Below, in pieces: positions 34,244 through 41,676 of a DNA stretch of 41,676 nucleotides. Origin of the DNA: UBA3537 sp965662485. Its GTDB lineage: Bacteria > Bacteroidota > Bacteroidia > Flavobacteriales > Flavobacteriaceae. The first letter of the stretch is position 1; each line of letters starts with the position of its first letter. Both the position numbers and the translations under genes were made by a program. The notes beneath the pieces were generated by a model. It had not been told where the DNA came from, made no database searches, and was given only the letters and a program-made list of their open reading frames with translations. The stretch is from assembly GCA_965662485.1 (NCBI GenBank), contig CBFIIL010000010.1:1-41676 (forward strand). The letters are read 5' to 3'.

Positions 34244-34444
34244 ATGAAACTACTTTTGATAACCCTTGCATTGTTGGGACTAGGAATTGCAGGAATTTCA
34301 CTTAAAATATGGGCCAAAAAAGATGGTGAATTTAGTGGAACTTGCGCCAGTCAAAACCCAATGCTAAATACAGAAGGTGAAGCCTGTGGCTTTTGTGGAA
34401 AAACCCCCGATCAATTTGGGGATTGCGACAACAACGAAAAATAA
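34244..34444 (+). CDS. Small membrane protein with a conserved Cys cluster
   Basis: 66 residues. One N-terminal membrane segment (about residues 2-23), then a short domain with four Cys: GTCASQNPMLN, EACGFCGKTP and GDCDNNEK. The spacing (C, then CxxC, then C) could bind a metal or form disulfides. I recall similar short proteins in flavobacteria annotated only as membrane or secreted protein; function unknown. It starts a same-strand cluster; the glycosyltransferase begins 13 bases after its stop. Confidence 0.75.
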   Translation: MKLLLITLALLGLGIAGISLKIWAKKDGEFSGTCASQNPMLNTEGEACGFCGKTPDQFGDCDNNEK

Positions 34445-34457
34445 TAACCCCAAAAAA

Positions 34458-35552
34458 ATGTTTTTGACCGTTTTACTATATGTTTTTATAGCAGTAGTTT
34501 GTATTGAAATTATATTCTTCTGTTTTGCTGTATTGAATTTCAAAAATGTCTCTAACTCGCCAGAACTATCAAATTCTCAGATATCTCTTATTTTATATAC
34601 CAAAAATCAAGCAACGCTTTTAAAAAAACAACTGCCCATTTTTTTAAAACAAAAACATAAAAATTTTGAAATTGTTCTAATCAATCATGCATCAACAGAT
34701 GAATCTTTGGAGATCATGGAAGATTTTCAAAAGAAAAACCCCACTTTAAAAATAATTGATGTTAAAAACAATGAAGCCTTTTGGGCGAGCAAAAAATATG
34801 CGCTTACTCTTGGAATTAAAGCAGCTACTCACGAACATTTGGTGCTAAGCTCTATCAGTTTTGAGCCTCAATCTACATCATGGCTTCAGCATATGGCCGC
34901 AGCATCAAATAGAAAATCAATGGTGATTGGATATGTAAAATATACCAATTACAATTATTTTTATCGTTTTTTTGATTTCTTACGCATCATAAAAAACTAT
35001 ACTTTAGGAAAAATGGGGGTCTATTATAGTGGAACATCTGCAAATGTAAGTTACTCTAAAGAGCTTTTTTTTAGTTCCAATGGTTTTGTAAAACATATGG
35101 AAATTCCATTTGGTGCAACCACATTATTTACAAATGAAGTCGCTAAAAAATCGAATACCGCTTTTTGTTTGCATAAAGATAGTTTTGTTACTACTGTACA
35201 AAAAACAAACTTTAAAGAATGGTTTCTAAATCAAGTAAAAAATGATTTAAAACTTAGACAATGTAAACTGTCTGCACAGATCGCCAATGTCATTTTGTTT
35301 TTATGCCATTTTATGTTTTATCTTTTAGCGCCTTTTTTATTGTTTTCCAGTCCATCAGAACTAGAAATACCAATCATATCATTAATTGTTGGACGCTATG
35401 TGATTCAATATATTAGTTATGGTGTTATTGCTAAAAAATTACAAGATTTGAGACTATTTATTGCATTGCCGTTGTTTGAAGTTTTTCAGCTTCTTTCACA
35501 ATTTCTTATATTTATCTCGAGTTTAAATTCAAAACGATTGTATTGGAACTGA
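34458..35552 (+). CDS. Membrane-bound family 2 glycosyltransferase
   Basis: 364 residues. An N-terminal membrane segment (about 3-25), a GT-A domain, and two or three C-terminal membrane segments from about residue 275. The GT2 start is ISLILYTKNQATLLKKQLPIFLKQ with FEIVLINHASTDESLEIM (nucleotide-binding strand and Asp). The usual DxD is not obvious; the equivalent region reads HLVLSSISFEPQS, so catalysis is not certain. The C-terminal LRQCKLSAQIAN and the multi-pass end are as in lipid-linked glycosyltransferases. The frame could start at ATG 34377 inside the previous gene; ATG 34458 gives the membrane start and is preferred. The end overlaps the sigma factor start by 10 bases. Confidence 0.82.
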   Translation: MFLTVLLYVFIAVVCIEIIFFCFAVLNFKNVSNSPELSNSQISLILYTKNQATLLKKQLPIFLKQKHKNFEIVLINHASTDESLEIMEDFQKKNPTLKIIDVKNNEAFWASKKYALTLGIKAATHEHLVLSSISFEPQSTSWLQHMAAASNRKSMVIGYVKYTNYNYFYRFFDFLRIIKNYTLGKMGVYYSGTSANVSYSKELFFSSNGFVKHMEIPFGATTLFTNEVAKKSNTAFCLHKDSFVTTVQKTNFKEWFLNQVKNDLKLRQCKLSAQIANVILFLCHFMFYLLAPFLLFSSPSELEIPIISLIVGRYVIQYISYGVIAKKLQDLRLFIALPLFEVFQLLSQFLIFISSLNSKRLYWN

Positions 35553-36094
35553 GCGAAGCCATCATCAAAGCCAAAGAAAATAGCCAAATGGCTTTCAATT
35601 TTTTATTGGAAACTTTTTGGAATGATGTTTTTGGATTTATGCTCAAACGCACCCAAAACGAAAATGATGCAGAAGATATTACCATTCAAACTTTTTTTAA
35701 AGCATTTGATAAAATCAATTCTTTTGATCCAAAATTCAAATTTAAAACTTGGCTAATTACCATTGCAAAAAACACGCATTTAGACAGCTTAAGAAAACAA
35801 AAAAACACCCTTACAAATCAAACGACTGAAGAAGATGAAAATCGTGTGTATTGGATTCAAGATGATGCCCCTTCTGCTGAAGACAAACTCATTACAGAAC
35901 AAAATTTGGCGGAACTCCTAAAAGACATAAAAAAGCTAAAACCACATCATCAAGAAATTATTCAATTGCGTTATTTTCAAGAACAAACTTACCAAGAAAT
36001 AGCAAAAGCAATAGACATCCCCATTAATAATGTTAAGGTAAAATTACTTCGAGCCAGAAAACTTTTGGCCTGTATTATTCGTTCCAAAACATGA
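35543..36094 (+). CDS. ECF-type sigma-70 family RNA polymerase sigma factor
   Basis: 183 residues. Region 2: AFNFLLETFWNDVFGFMLKRTQNENDAEDITIQTFFKAF with the core-binding and -10 recognition helix KFKTWLITIAKNTHLDSLRK. Region 4: LKKLKPHHQEIIQLRYFQE-type HTH, QTYQEIAKAIDIPINNVKVK. These two regions with a short linker are the ECF layout. The start appears to be TTG 35543, giving MELSEAIIKAKENSQ; the next ATG would remove the first helix. No anti-sigma gene lies next to it; downstream is the Nramp-like gene, overlapping by four bases. Its trigger is unknown. Confidence 0.88.
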   Translation: MELSEAIIKAKENSQMAFNFLLETFWNDVFGFMLKRTQNENDAEDITIQTFFKAFDKINSFDPKFKFKTWLITIAKNTHLDSLRKQKNTLTNQTTEEDENRVYWIQDDAPSAEDKLITEQNLAELLKDIKKLKPHHQEIIQLRYFQEQTYQEIAKAIDIPINNVKVKLLRARKLLACIIRSKT

Positions 36095-37305
36095 TAAGGT
36101 TCTTACAAAAACTAGGCCCTGGACTTTTGTTTGCTGGCGCTGCTGTAGGCGTATCACACCTTGTACAATCCACAAAGGCTGGTGCTAATTTTGGATTTGG
36201 ATTAATATGGGCTTTTCTTTTAATCAACCTCATAAAATACCCTTTTTTTCAGTTTGGCCCTCGATATGCAACAGCAACCGGTGAGAGCCTTCTTGATGGC
36301 TATAAAAAATTGGGGAAAAATGTACTTAAGGTCTATGCCATACTAACGTTTGCTACCATGTTTACCATCCAATCTGCAGTCACCATTGTTACAGCAGGGA
36401 TAGCCTCATCACTTTTTGGTGCTCATATTAGTATGGAAATTTGGACCATCATTATTTTATCCATATGCTTTGGACTCCTTCTAGTTGGTAAATATGCATT
36501 GTTGGACAAAATGATGAAAATTATAATTATCATCTTGAGTGTCTCTACACTTTTTGCAGTTATTACTGCATTTTACAATTCTGAAGCTAGTGCAGATTGG
36601 ACACAAATACTTCCAAAAACTGATGCTGAAATCATTTTTCTTATTGCATTTATGGGGTGGATGCCAGCACCACTTGACGTATCAATTTGGCACTCGCTTT
36701 GGGCCATTCAAAAGAAAAAAGAACTAAAAGTATTTAGTCCAAAAACTGCGCTAATGGATTTTAATATTGGCTATATGGGCACTATTGTATTGGGAATTGG
36801 TTTTTTGATGCTTGGCGGACTTGTAATGTTTGGAACAGGAAAAACATTCAGTAACAATGGCAGTGAATTTTCTATCCAACTCATCCAAATGTATACTCAA
36901 AATCTAGGAGATTGGAGCTATATTATTATAGGCCTTGCAGCACTTACAACCATGTTTAGTACGACTCTAACCACTCTAGACGCTTCGCCAAGAGCCATGA
37001 ACAAAACTTTGGAACTGATTTTGGAAAAACCTCTTAAAAACGGCTATACCTCATGGTTGATTTTACTTATAATTGGAACAATTTTCATTTTCTTTTTCTT
37101 TTTATCAGAAATGGGAACTTTAATAAAAATTGCCACCATATTATCATTTCTTACAGCGCCATTTTATGCCATAATGAATTATCTTCTTATGTGTAGCAAA
37201 CACATGCCAAAACCTTGGAAACCCTCAAAAGTAATGCATGTATTGAGTATTCTTGGAATTCTATTTTTAATAGGATTTAACATTTGGTATCTTAGTATTT
37301 TGTGA
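36091..37305 (+). CDS. Nramp-related transporter lacking the canonical metal motifs
   Basis: 404 residues, about eleven membrane segments of the LeuT-like Nramp fold. The N-terminus LGPGLLFAGAAVGVSHLVQS aligns with TM1 of Nramp, but the metal-binding DPGN is replaced by GVSH. In TM6 the MPHN-type motif reads MPAP in AFMGWMPAPLDVSIWHSLW. TM8-9 has TLTTLDASPRAMNK, as in relatives. The Asp, Asn and Met-type ligands for Mn/Fe are therefore not all present, so the substrate may not be Mn2+ or Fe2+. It is co-transcribed with the sigma factor (four-base overlap) and precedes lipA by 46 bases. The family call is firm, the substrate open. Confidence 0.85.
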   Translation: MIRFLQKLGPGLLFAGAAVGVSHLVQSTKAGANFGFGLIWAFLLINLIKYPFFQFGPRYATATGESLLDGYKKLGKNVLKVYAILTFATMFTIQSAVTIVTAGIASSLFGAHISMEIWTIIILSICFGLLLVGKYALLDKMMKIIIIILSVSTLFAVITAFYNSEASADWTQILPKTDAEIIFLIAFMGWMPAPLDVSIWHSLWAIQKKKELKVFSPKTALMDFNIGYMGTIVLGIGFLMLGGLVMFGTGKTFSNNGSEFSIQLIQMYTQNLGDWSYIIIGLAALTTMFSTTLTTLDASPRAMNKTLELILEKPLKNGYTSWLILLIIGTIFIFFFFLSEMGTLIKIATILSFLTAPFYAIMNYLLMCSKHMPKPWKPSKVMHVLSILGILFLIGFNIWYLSIL

Positions 37306-37326
37306 TTTTTTTTATGGAATACTTTG

Positions 37327-37334
37327 TATCTTTG
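37327..37334 (+). promoter_or_regulatory. -7 promoter element for lipA-gap
   Basis: TATCTTTG matches TAnnTTTG, 17 bases before the lipA ATG. A TTTG at 37299-37302 is 24 bases upstream, a little longer than the usual spacing. Confidence 0.5.
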
Positions 37335-37351
37335 CTGCTCAAATTAAAAGC

Positions 37352-38227
37352 ATGTCCATAGACACACTTACAAAACCGCAAGAACGTCAGGCAAAACCAA
37401 AATGGCTTCGTGTAAAATTACCTACTGGTAAAAAATACACTGAACTTCGAGGACTTGTTGACAAATACAAACTCAATACGATTTGTACATCAGGTAGCTG
37501 TCCAAATATGGGAGAATGTTGGGGTGAAGGCACAGCAACCTTTATGATTCTTGGAAATATATGTACACGATCGTGTGGATTTTGTGGTGTAAAAACCGGG
37601 AGACCAGAGTCTGTAGATTGGGACGAACCTGAAAAAGTTGCGCGCTCAATCAAAATCATGGGCATCAAACATGCTGTACTTACCAGTGTAGATCGTGATG
37701 ATTTAAAAGACATGGGAAGCATCATGTGGGCCGAAACTGTAAAGGCGGTTCGTCGTATGAACCCAAATACAACATTGGAGACCTTAATTCCTGATTTTCA
37801 AGGTATTGAAAAGCATATTGATCGTATTATTGATGTTGCGCCAGAAGTTGTTTCACACAATATGGAAACTGTTCGTCGACTCACAAGAGCGGTACGTATA
37901 CAAGCCAAATATGACCAAAGTTTAGAAGTCCTAAATTATTTGAAAAATCAAGGGCAACGTCGTACAAAAACAGGCATTATGCTTGGACTTGGAGAAACTC
38001 GTGAAGAAGTGATAGAAACGCTACACGACTTGAAAAAAGTAAATGTTGATGTTGTGACTATTGGTCAATACCTTCAACCAAGCAAAAAACATCTTCCAGT
38101 AAAAGAATTTATCACTCCAGATCAATTCAAGGAATATGAAGAAATTGGGTTGGATTTAGGATTCAGTCATGTAGAAAGTAGTGCACTAGTAAGGTCTTCA
38201 TACAAAGCACAAAAACATATTAATTAA
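37352..38227 (+). CDS. lipA: Lipoyl synthase
   Basis: 291 residues, radical-SAM enzyme that inserts two sulfurs into octanoyl groups on lipoyl domains. The auxiliary iron-sulfur cluster ligands are CTSGSCPNMGEC (Cx4Cx5C) and the radical-SAM cluster ligands are CTRSCGFC (Cx3Cx2C). The conserved C-terminal Ser is in SALVRSSYKAQ. Start ATG 37352 follows a -7 element. The GAPDH gene begins at the very next base after its stop. Confidence 0.97.
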   Translation: MSIDTLTKPQERQAKPKWLRVKLPTGKKYTELRGLVDKYKLNTICTSGSCPNMGECWGEGTATFMILGNICTRSCGFCGVKTGRPESVDWDEPEKVARSIKIMGIKHAVLTSVDRDDLKDMGSIMWAETVKAVRRMNPNTTLETLIPDFQGIEKHIDRIIDVAPEVVSHNMETVRRLTRAVRIQAKYDQSLEVLNYLKNQGQRRTKTGIMLGLGETREEVIETLHDLKKVNVDVVTIGQYLQPSKKHLPVKEFITPDQFKEYEEIGLDLGFSHVESSALVRSSYKAQKHIN

Positions 38228-39220
38228 ATGATTCGGGTTGGAATCAACGGATTTGGACGTATAGGAAGACGTGTCTTTCGTTTACTTCTTGAACATAATG
38301 ACATTCAAGTCGTCGCTATCAATGATTTGGCAGATGCCAAAACATTGGCTCATTTGCTCAAATATGATAGTATTCATGGGAAACTCAATGCAAGGGTTTC
38401 AGAAAACGAAGAACATATTATCGTCAATAATATAACCATTACGCTTTCAAATAAAAATCATCCAAAATCAATTGATTGGGCTAAACATGAGGTTGATGTT
38501 GTTATTGAAGCCACAGGAAAATTTAAAACAAAAACAGATTTAAAGCACCACATAAAGAACGGTGCTAAAAAAGTAATTTTGAGTGTCCCACCAACGGAAA
38601 CCGATATCAAAACCATTGTACTAGGCGTAAACGAACATAAGATTACTAAAGATGATTATATTCTTTCAAATGCCTCTTGTACAACAAATAATGCCGCGCC
38701 AATGTTGGACATTATTAATGATTTGTGTGGCATAGATCAGGCGTATATTACAACCGTACATTCGTACACCACAGATCAAAGTTTGCACGACCAACCGCAT
38801 CAAGATTTAAGACGTGCAAGAGCAGCTGGTCAATCCATTGTACCAACCACAACAGGTGCTGCAAAAGCTCTGACCAAAATTTTCCCCGAACTTGCGCATA
38901 CCATTGGAGGTTGTGGTATTCGTGTTCCTGTGATAAATGGATCCCTCACAGACATTACTTTTAATGTCAAAAAAGAGACAACAGTTGAAGAAATAAATAA
39001 AGCTTTTGAAAAAGCAGCTCAAACAAAATTCAAAGGAATTTTGGAATACACAACAGACCCTATAGTGTCAATCGATGTGATAGGAAATCCTCATTCCTGT
39101 ATTTTTGATGCACAAATGACTTCTGTTTTGGGAAAAATGGTCAAAATTATTGGCTGGTACGACAACGAAACTGGTTATTCTTCTAGAATTATTGACTTGA
39201 TAAAAACACTGAGCTATTAA
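38228..39220 (+). CDS. gap: Type I glyceraldehyde-3-phosphate dehydrogenase
   Basis: 330 residues. NAD-binding start IRVGINGFGRIGRRVFRLL, catalytic Cys151 in SNASCTTNNAAP, IVPTTTGAAKALTKIFPEL and WYDNETGYSSRI near the end. It oxidises glyceraldehyde 3-phosphate in glycolysis. Flavobacteria often carry more than one gap gene, so this could be the glycolytic or the secondary copy. The ATG follows the lipA TAA with no spacer, so the genes are one transcript. It converges with lpxK, sharing the four bases TTAA. Confidence 0.94.
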   Translation: MIRVGINGFGRIGRRVFRLLLEHNDIQVVAINDLADAKTLAHLLKYDSIHGKLNARVSENEEHIIVNNITITLSNKNHPKSIDWAKHEVDVVIEATGKFKTKTDLKHHIKNGAKKVILSVPPTETDIKTIVLGVNEHKITKDDYILSNASCTTNNAAPMLDIINDLCGIDQAYITTVHSYTTDQSLHDQPHQDLRRARAAGQSIVPTTTGAAKALTKIFPELAHTIGGCGIRVPVINGSLTDITFNVKKETTVEEINKAFEKAAQTKFKGILEYTTDPIVSIDVIGNPHSCIFDAQMTSVLGKMVKIIGWYDNETGYSSRIIDLIKTLSY

Positions 39221-40221
39221 GAGTTTTTAATAAAATCCTTTACTATCTTTTCTAATGTACTCACATCATGAATTTGTGTTGTGATGGGTAAATAATACAA
39301 CGTTTTATGTTGCAACGATTGTAGTCTTGAAAAATCTTTTTCTGTTGTTAGTACAAAAGATTTTGAGCTGATTTCTTTTAATTCTTTCTTTGAAAACTCA
39401 TGATGATCATCATATTCAAGATGTTCAAAATTAAGATTTAAACGTTTTAAATAATTAACTAAAGGCTTGGCATTAGCAATTCCAGTAACCAATGTAAAAT
39501 TTTTGGTTTTTAATTCTTCCAAAAAAATTGAATCTGTTTTTGATACAATTTCACTTGAATATACAATAGAGCTAAAAAACAAATTTTGATTTGGATGAAG
39601 TGCTAGTCGTTTTGCTATGTTGTCTTTTTCAATTGAACTCAAATTGTTTGGAGATTTAGTAACAATAACTGTCTGAGCGCGTTGGACTCCAGTACGCGGT
39701 TCCCGAAGATTACCTGATGGTAAAATAACATCATCACAAAATAAATTATCATAAGCTGTCAATAAAATTGAAAGTCCTGGTTTTACTTTTCTATGCTGAA
39801 AAGCATCATCTAGCAAAATGACATCTGGAGGTAAATCGAGGTGTAAAAGACGATCTATTCCTCGCTGACGATTTGCGTCAACAGCAACAGTGACATTTGG
39901 AAATTTTTGTGCAATTTGATAAGGCTCATCTCCCAAAATTTTTGCTGTAGAAGTGTTCTTGGCCAATACAAATCCTTTAGATTTTCGGCCATAACCACGA
40001 CTTAAAATCGCTATATTATATTCCTTTTGAAGCAGTTGAATAAGGGCTTCAATCATGGGAGTTTTTCCAGTTCCACCCACAGAAAGATTTCCCACACATA
40101 TAATAGGAGTTTTATATGATTTTGATTTAAAAATTCCAAAATCAAAACACTTATTACGAAGAAAAACAACACTATAATACAGTGGATTAAACGGAAATAA
40201 TATTTTTCTTAAAAGCTTCAT
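39217..40221 (-). CDS. lpxK: Tetraacyldisaccharide 4'-kinase
   Basis: 334 residues. It phosphorylates the lipid A disaccharide at the inner membrane. An N-terminal amphipathic/membrane helix (about residues 1-30) is followed by the P-loop IICVGNLSVGGTGKTPMIEAL, AILSRGYGRKSKGF, the catalytic region DVILLDDAFQHRKV and VTGIANAKPLVNYL. The open frame extends to TTG 40278, overlapping NIF3 on the other strand; ATG 40221 gives the family start MKLLRKILFPFNPLYY. It is divergent from the NIF3 gene. Confidence 0.95.
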   Translation of the reverse strand: MKLLRKILFPFNPLYYSVVFLRNKCFDFGIFKSKSYKTPIICVGNLSVGGTGKTPMIEALIQLLQKEYNIAILSRGYGRKSKGFVLAKNTSTAKILGDEPYQIAQKFPNVTVAVDANRQRGIDRLLHLDLPPDVILLDDAFQHRKVKPGLSILLTAYDNLFCDDVILPSGNLREPRTGVQRAQTVIVTKSPNNLSSIEKDNIAKRLALHPNQNLFFSSIVYSSEIVSKTDSIFLEELKTKNFTLVTGIANAKPLVNYLKRLNLNFEHLEYDDHHEFSKKELKEISSKSFVLTTEKDFSRLQSLQHKTLYYLPITTQIHDVSTLEKIVKDFIKNS

Positions 40222-40241
40222 CACAACGAAAGTAATTATTT

Positions 40242-40249
40242 TATCTTTG
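40242..40249 (+). promoter_or_regulatory. -7 promoter element for the NIF3 gene
   Basis: TATCTTTG matches TAnnTTTG, 17 bases before the ATG at 40267. No clear -33 TTTG. Confidence 0.45.
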
Positions 40250-40266
40250 ATGTTAAACAAAATCTT

Positions 40267-41361
40267 ATGATAGTTCAAGACATCATCAATCAGCTCGAAG
40301 AACTTGCACCTTTGGCCTATGCCGAAGAATTTGATAATGTTGGTCTTTTGGTAGGCGATAAAAACACTAAAGTTACAGGTGTATTAATCACTTTGGATAC
40401 GCTTCCAAAAGTTGTAGACGAAGCCATAACGGAGAACTGTAATTTGATTGTCAGTTTTCATCCCATTATTTTCAAAGGGTTAAAATCCATTACTGGAAAT
40501 TCTTATGTAGAACGAGTGGTGCAAAAAGCCATCAAAAATGACATTTCTATTTTTGCCATACATACGGCTTTGGACAATGCTTTTAGCGGCGTTAATGCAG
40601 AACTCTGCAACAGGTTAGAGCTAAAAAACAAATCCATTTTGATACCACAATCTGGAACCATCAAAAAACTAACCACTTTTGTACCAAAGCCAGATGTAGA
40701 AGCGGTCAAAAAAGCACTTTTTGAAACTGGAGGTGGCGCCATTGGAAATTACGAAAATTGTAGTTTTAGTAGTGAGGGTGTTGGTACGTTTAAAGGTAAT
40801 CAAGCCTCCAACCCTGTTATAGGAAAACCACACGAATTTAAGCAGTTAAGAGAACGAAAAATTGAAATCTTGTTTGCCAAACACTTAGAATCTAAAATTC
40901 TTAAAACATTATTTAAAACGCATCCATACGAAGAAGTTGCTTATGAAATTTCGACTTTAGAAAATAAAAATCAACACATTGGTATGGGAATGATAGGCGC
41001 TTTAGAAACTCCAATGGATGAGAATACTTTTTTGGAATACGTTAAAGAAAAAATGAAGTGTAGCGTCATTAGACATTCAAAACTATTGAATAAAAACATC
41101 CAAAAGATAGCTGTTTTGGGTGGATCGGGGAGTTTTGCTATTGCAGCAGCCAAGGCTGCTGGAGCCCACGCTTTTGTAACTTCTGACTTGAAATATCATG
41201 ATTTTTTTACTGCAGAAAACCAGATTTTGTTGATGGATATAGGCCATTATGAGAGCGAACAATACACAAAAAACCTTTTAGCGACCTATCTTACAAAAAA
41301 AATTCCTAATTTTGCAGTCCTTTTATCAAAGATCAATACAAACCCGGTAAAGTATAAATAA
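40267..41361 (+). CDS. NIF3-like dinuclear metal-centre hexameric protein
   Basis: 364 residues, the long form with a middle insertion (about residues 125-230) as in YqfO. Metal-site regions: VSFHPIIFKGLKSI and FAIHTALDNAFSGVN in the first half, ITSDLKYH-type VTSDLKYHDFF and LMDIGHYESEQ in the second. The insert has THPYEEVAYEI, the CutA-like conserved block. NIF3 proteins form hexamers with two metals per subunit; the reaction is not established, although a GTP cyclohydrolase-related role has been proposed. The C4 zinc-ribbon gene follows two bases later, as I recall from other Bacteroidota. Confidence 0.95.
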   Translation: MIVQDIINQLEELAPLAYAEEFDNVGLLVGDKNTKVTGVLITLDTLPKVVDEAITENCNLIVSFHPIIFKGLKSITGNSYVERVVQKAIKNDISIFAIHTALDNAFSGVNAELCNRLELKNKSILIPQSGTIKKLTTFVPKPDVEAVKKALFETGGGAIGNYENCSFSSEGVGTFKGNQASNPVIGKPHEFKQLRERKIEILFAKHLESKILKTLFKTHPYEEVAYEISTLENKNQHIGMGMIGALETPMDENTFLEYVKEKMKCSVIRHSKLLNKNIQKIAVLGGSGSFAIAAAKAAGAHAFVTSDLKYHDFFTAENQILLMDIGHYESEQYTKNLLATYLTKKIPNFAVLLSKINTNPVKYK

Positions 41362-41363
41362 AC

Positions 41364-41676
41364 ATGGCTAAGAAGAAAGAGCTAACTGTTGAGGAACGAT
41401 TAAGAGCATTGTACGATTTGCAACTCATAGATTCTAGAGTAGATGAAATCCGTAACGTTCGAGGAGAATTACCTCTGGAAGTACGTGATTTGGAAGACGA
41501 AGTTGAAGGATTTAAACTACGACTTCAAAAACTAGAAGATAGTCTTACAGATATCGATAATCAGATTAAGGCGAAGAAAAACCTTATTGAAGAAGCAAAA
41601 GTTTTAATCAAAAAATACAACGAACAACAAAAGAATGTTCGCAACAATAGAGAATTTAATTCTTTGGCAAAAGAAG
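41364..41676 (+). CDS. C4-type zinc-ribbon coiled-coil protein (DUF164-like), 5' part
   Basis: The first 104 residues run to the window edge with no stop. It starts MAKKKELTVEERLRALYDLQ and continues as a heptad-rich helical hairpin, with LEDEVEGFKLRLQKLEDS in the first coil and a KNVRNNREFNSLAKE block at the edge, which is the family's most conserved stretch. The Cys4 zinc ribbon expected near the C-terminus lies outside the window. Members are linked to nucleic acid or RNA helicase functions only loosely. It is two bases after NIF3. Confidence 0.85.
   Translation, partial: MAKKKELTVEERLRALYDLQLIDSRVDEIRNVRGELPLEVRDLEDEVEGFKLRLQKLEDSLTDIDNQIKAKKNLIEEAKVLIKKYNEQQKNVRNNREFNSLAKE

Noticed and set aside
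1..41676. Search by eye for tRNA, rRNA, insertion sequence, phage or toxin-antitoxin genes
   Set aside because: No cloverleaf-like sequence, transposase, integrase, terminal inverted repeats or toxin-antitoxin pair was recognised; a tRNAscan or Infernal run would be needed to exclude small RNAs fully.

Overview
The window is an AT-rich chromosomal segment from a member of the Bacteroidota, most likely a marine-type flavobacterium (Flavobacteriaceae). The evidence for this is: a secreted nuclease with a type IX secretion (T9SS) C-terminal sorting domain; a giant secreted PKD-repeat protein; lipoproteins with the LFNC/IFNC type of lipobox; many -7 promoter elements of the Bacteroidota form TAnnTTTG; little sign of Shine-Dalgarno sequences; and gene orders such as birA / rsfS-ftsH-LUD-cdsA-psd-ACBP that I know from flavobacteria. 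I see no rRNA, tRNA, CRISPR array, insertion sequence or phage gene. Nearly all of it is housekeeping chromosome, with a small accessory-looking left end.

Layout. 1-4.4 kb (minus strand): the N-terminal part of a large PKD-repeat surface protein, a small secreted repeat protein that looks like the DUF6150 '7(1) septoil knot' family, and a secreted endonuclease I. 4.5-7.9 kb: a sugar-nucleotidyltransferase, then a minus-strand run of two rhodaneses and two thioredoxin-fold proteins, then a divergent YceI protein. 7.9-14.3 kb: a complete trpE-G-D-C-F-B-A operon preceded by a well-formed promoter, an 18-residue leader peptide with three consecutive Trp codons, and mutually exclusive antiterminator/terminator hairpins. 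This is a full attenuator, and the most informative regulatory element in the window. 14.4-21.2 kb: Gmad2 lipoprotein, yaaA, rluD with a PASTA protein, ddl, coaD, a SulP transporter and a NUDIX hydrolase.

21.2-30.6 kb: pyrE, an SRPBCC protein, birA, then rsfS-ftsH, a LUD protein, cdsA-psd (phospholipid synthesis), an acyl-CoA-binding protein and valS. 30.6-41.7 kb: a DUF1573 secreted protein with a strong terminator, an aminotransferase overlapping murB, aqpZ, a small Cys-rich membrane protein, a glycosyltransferase, an ECF-type sigma factor, an Nramp-related transporter that lacks the canonical metal-binding motifs, lipA, a GAPDH, lpxK, a NIF3 protein and the start of a C4 zinc-ribbon coiled-coil protein.

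Several of the longest open frames begin at TTG or GTG codons upstream of a better ATG. I moved those starts using signal peptides, family N-termini and, in three cases, a -7 promoter element lying at or downstream of the longer start. Two genes (cdsA and the sigma factor) appear to start genuinely at TTG. All function calls come from reading the translated sequence and motif memory; no database search was run.
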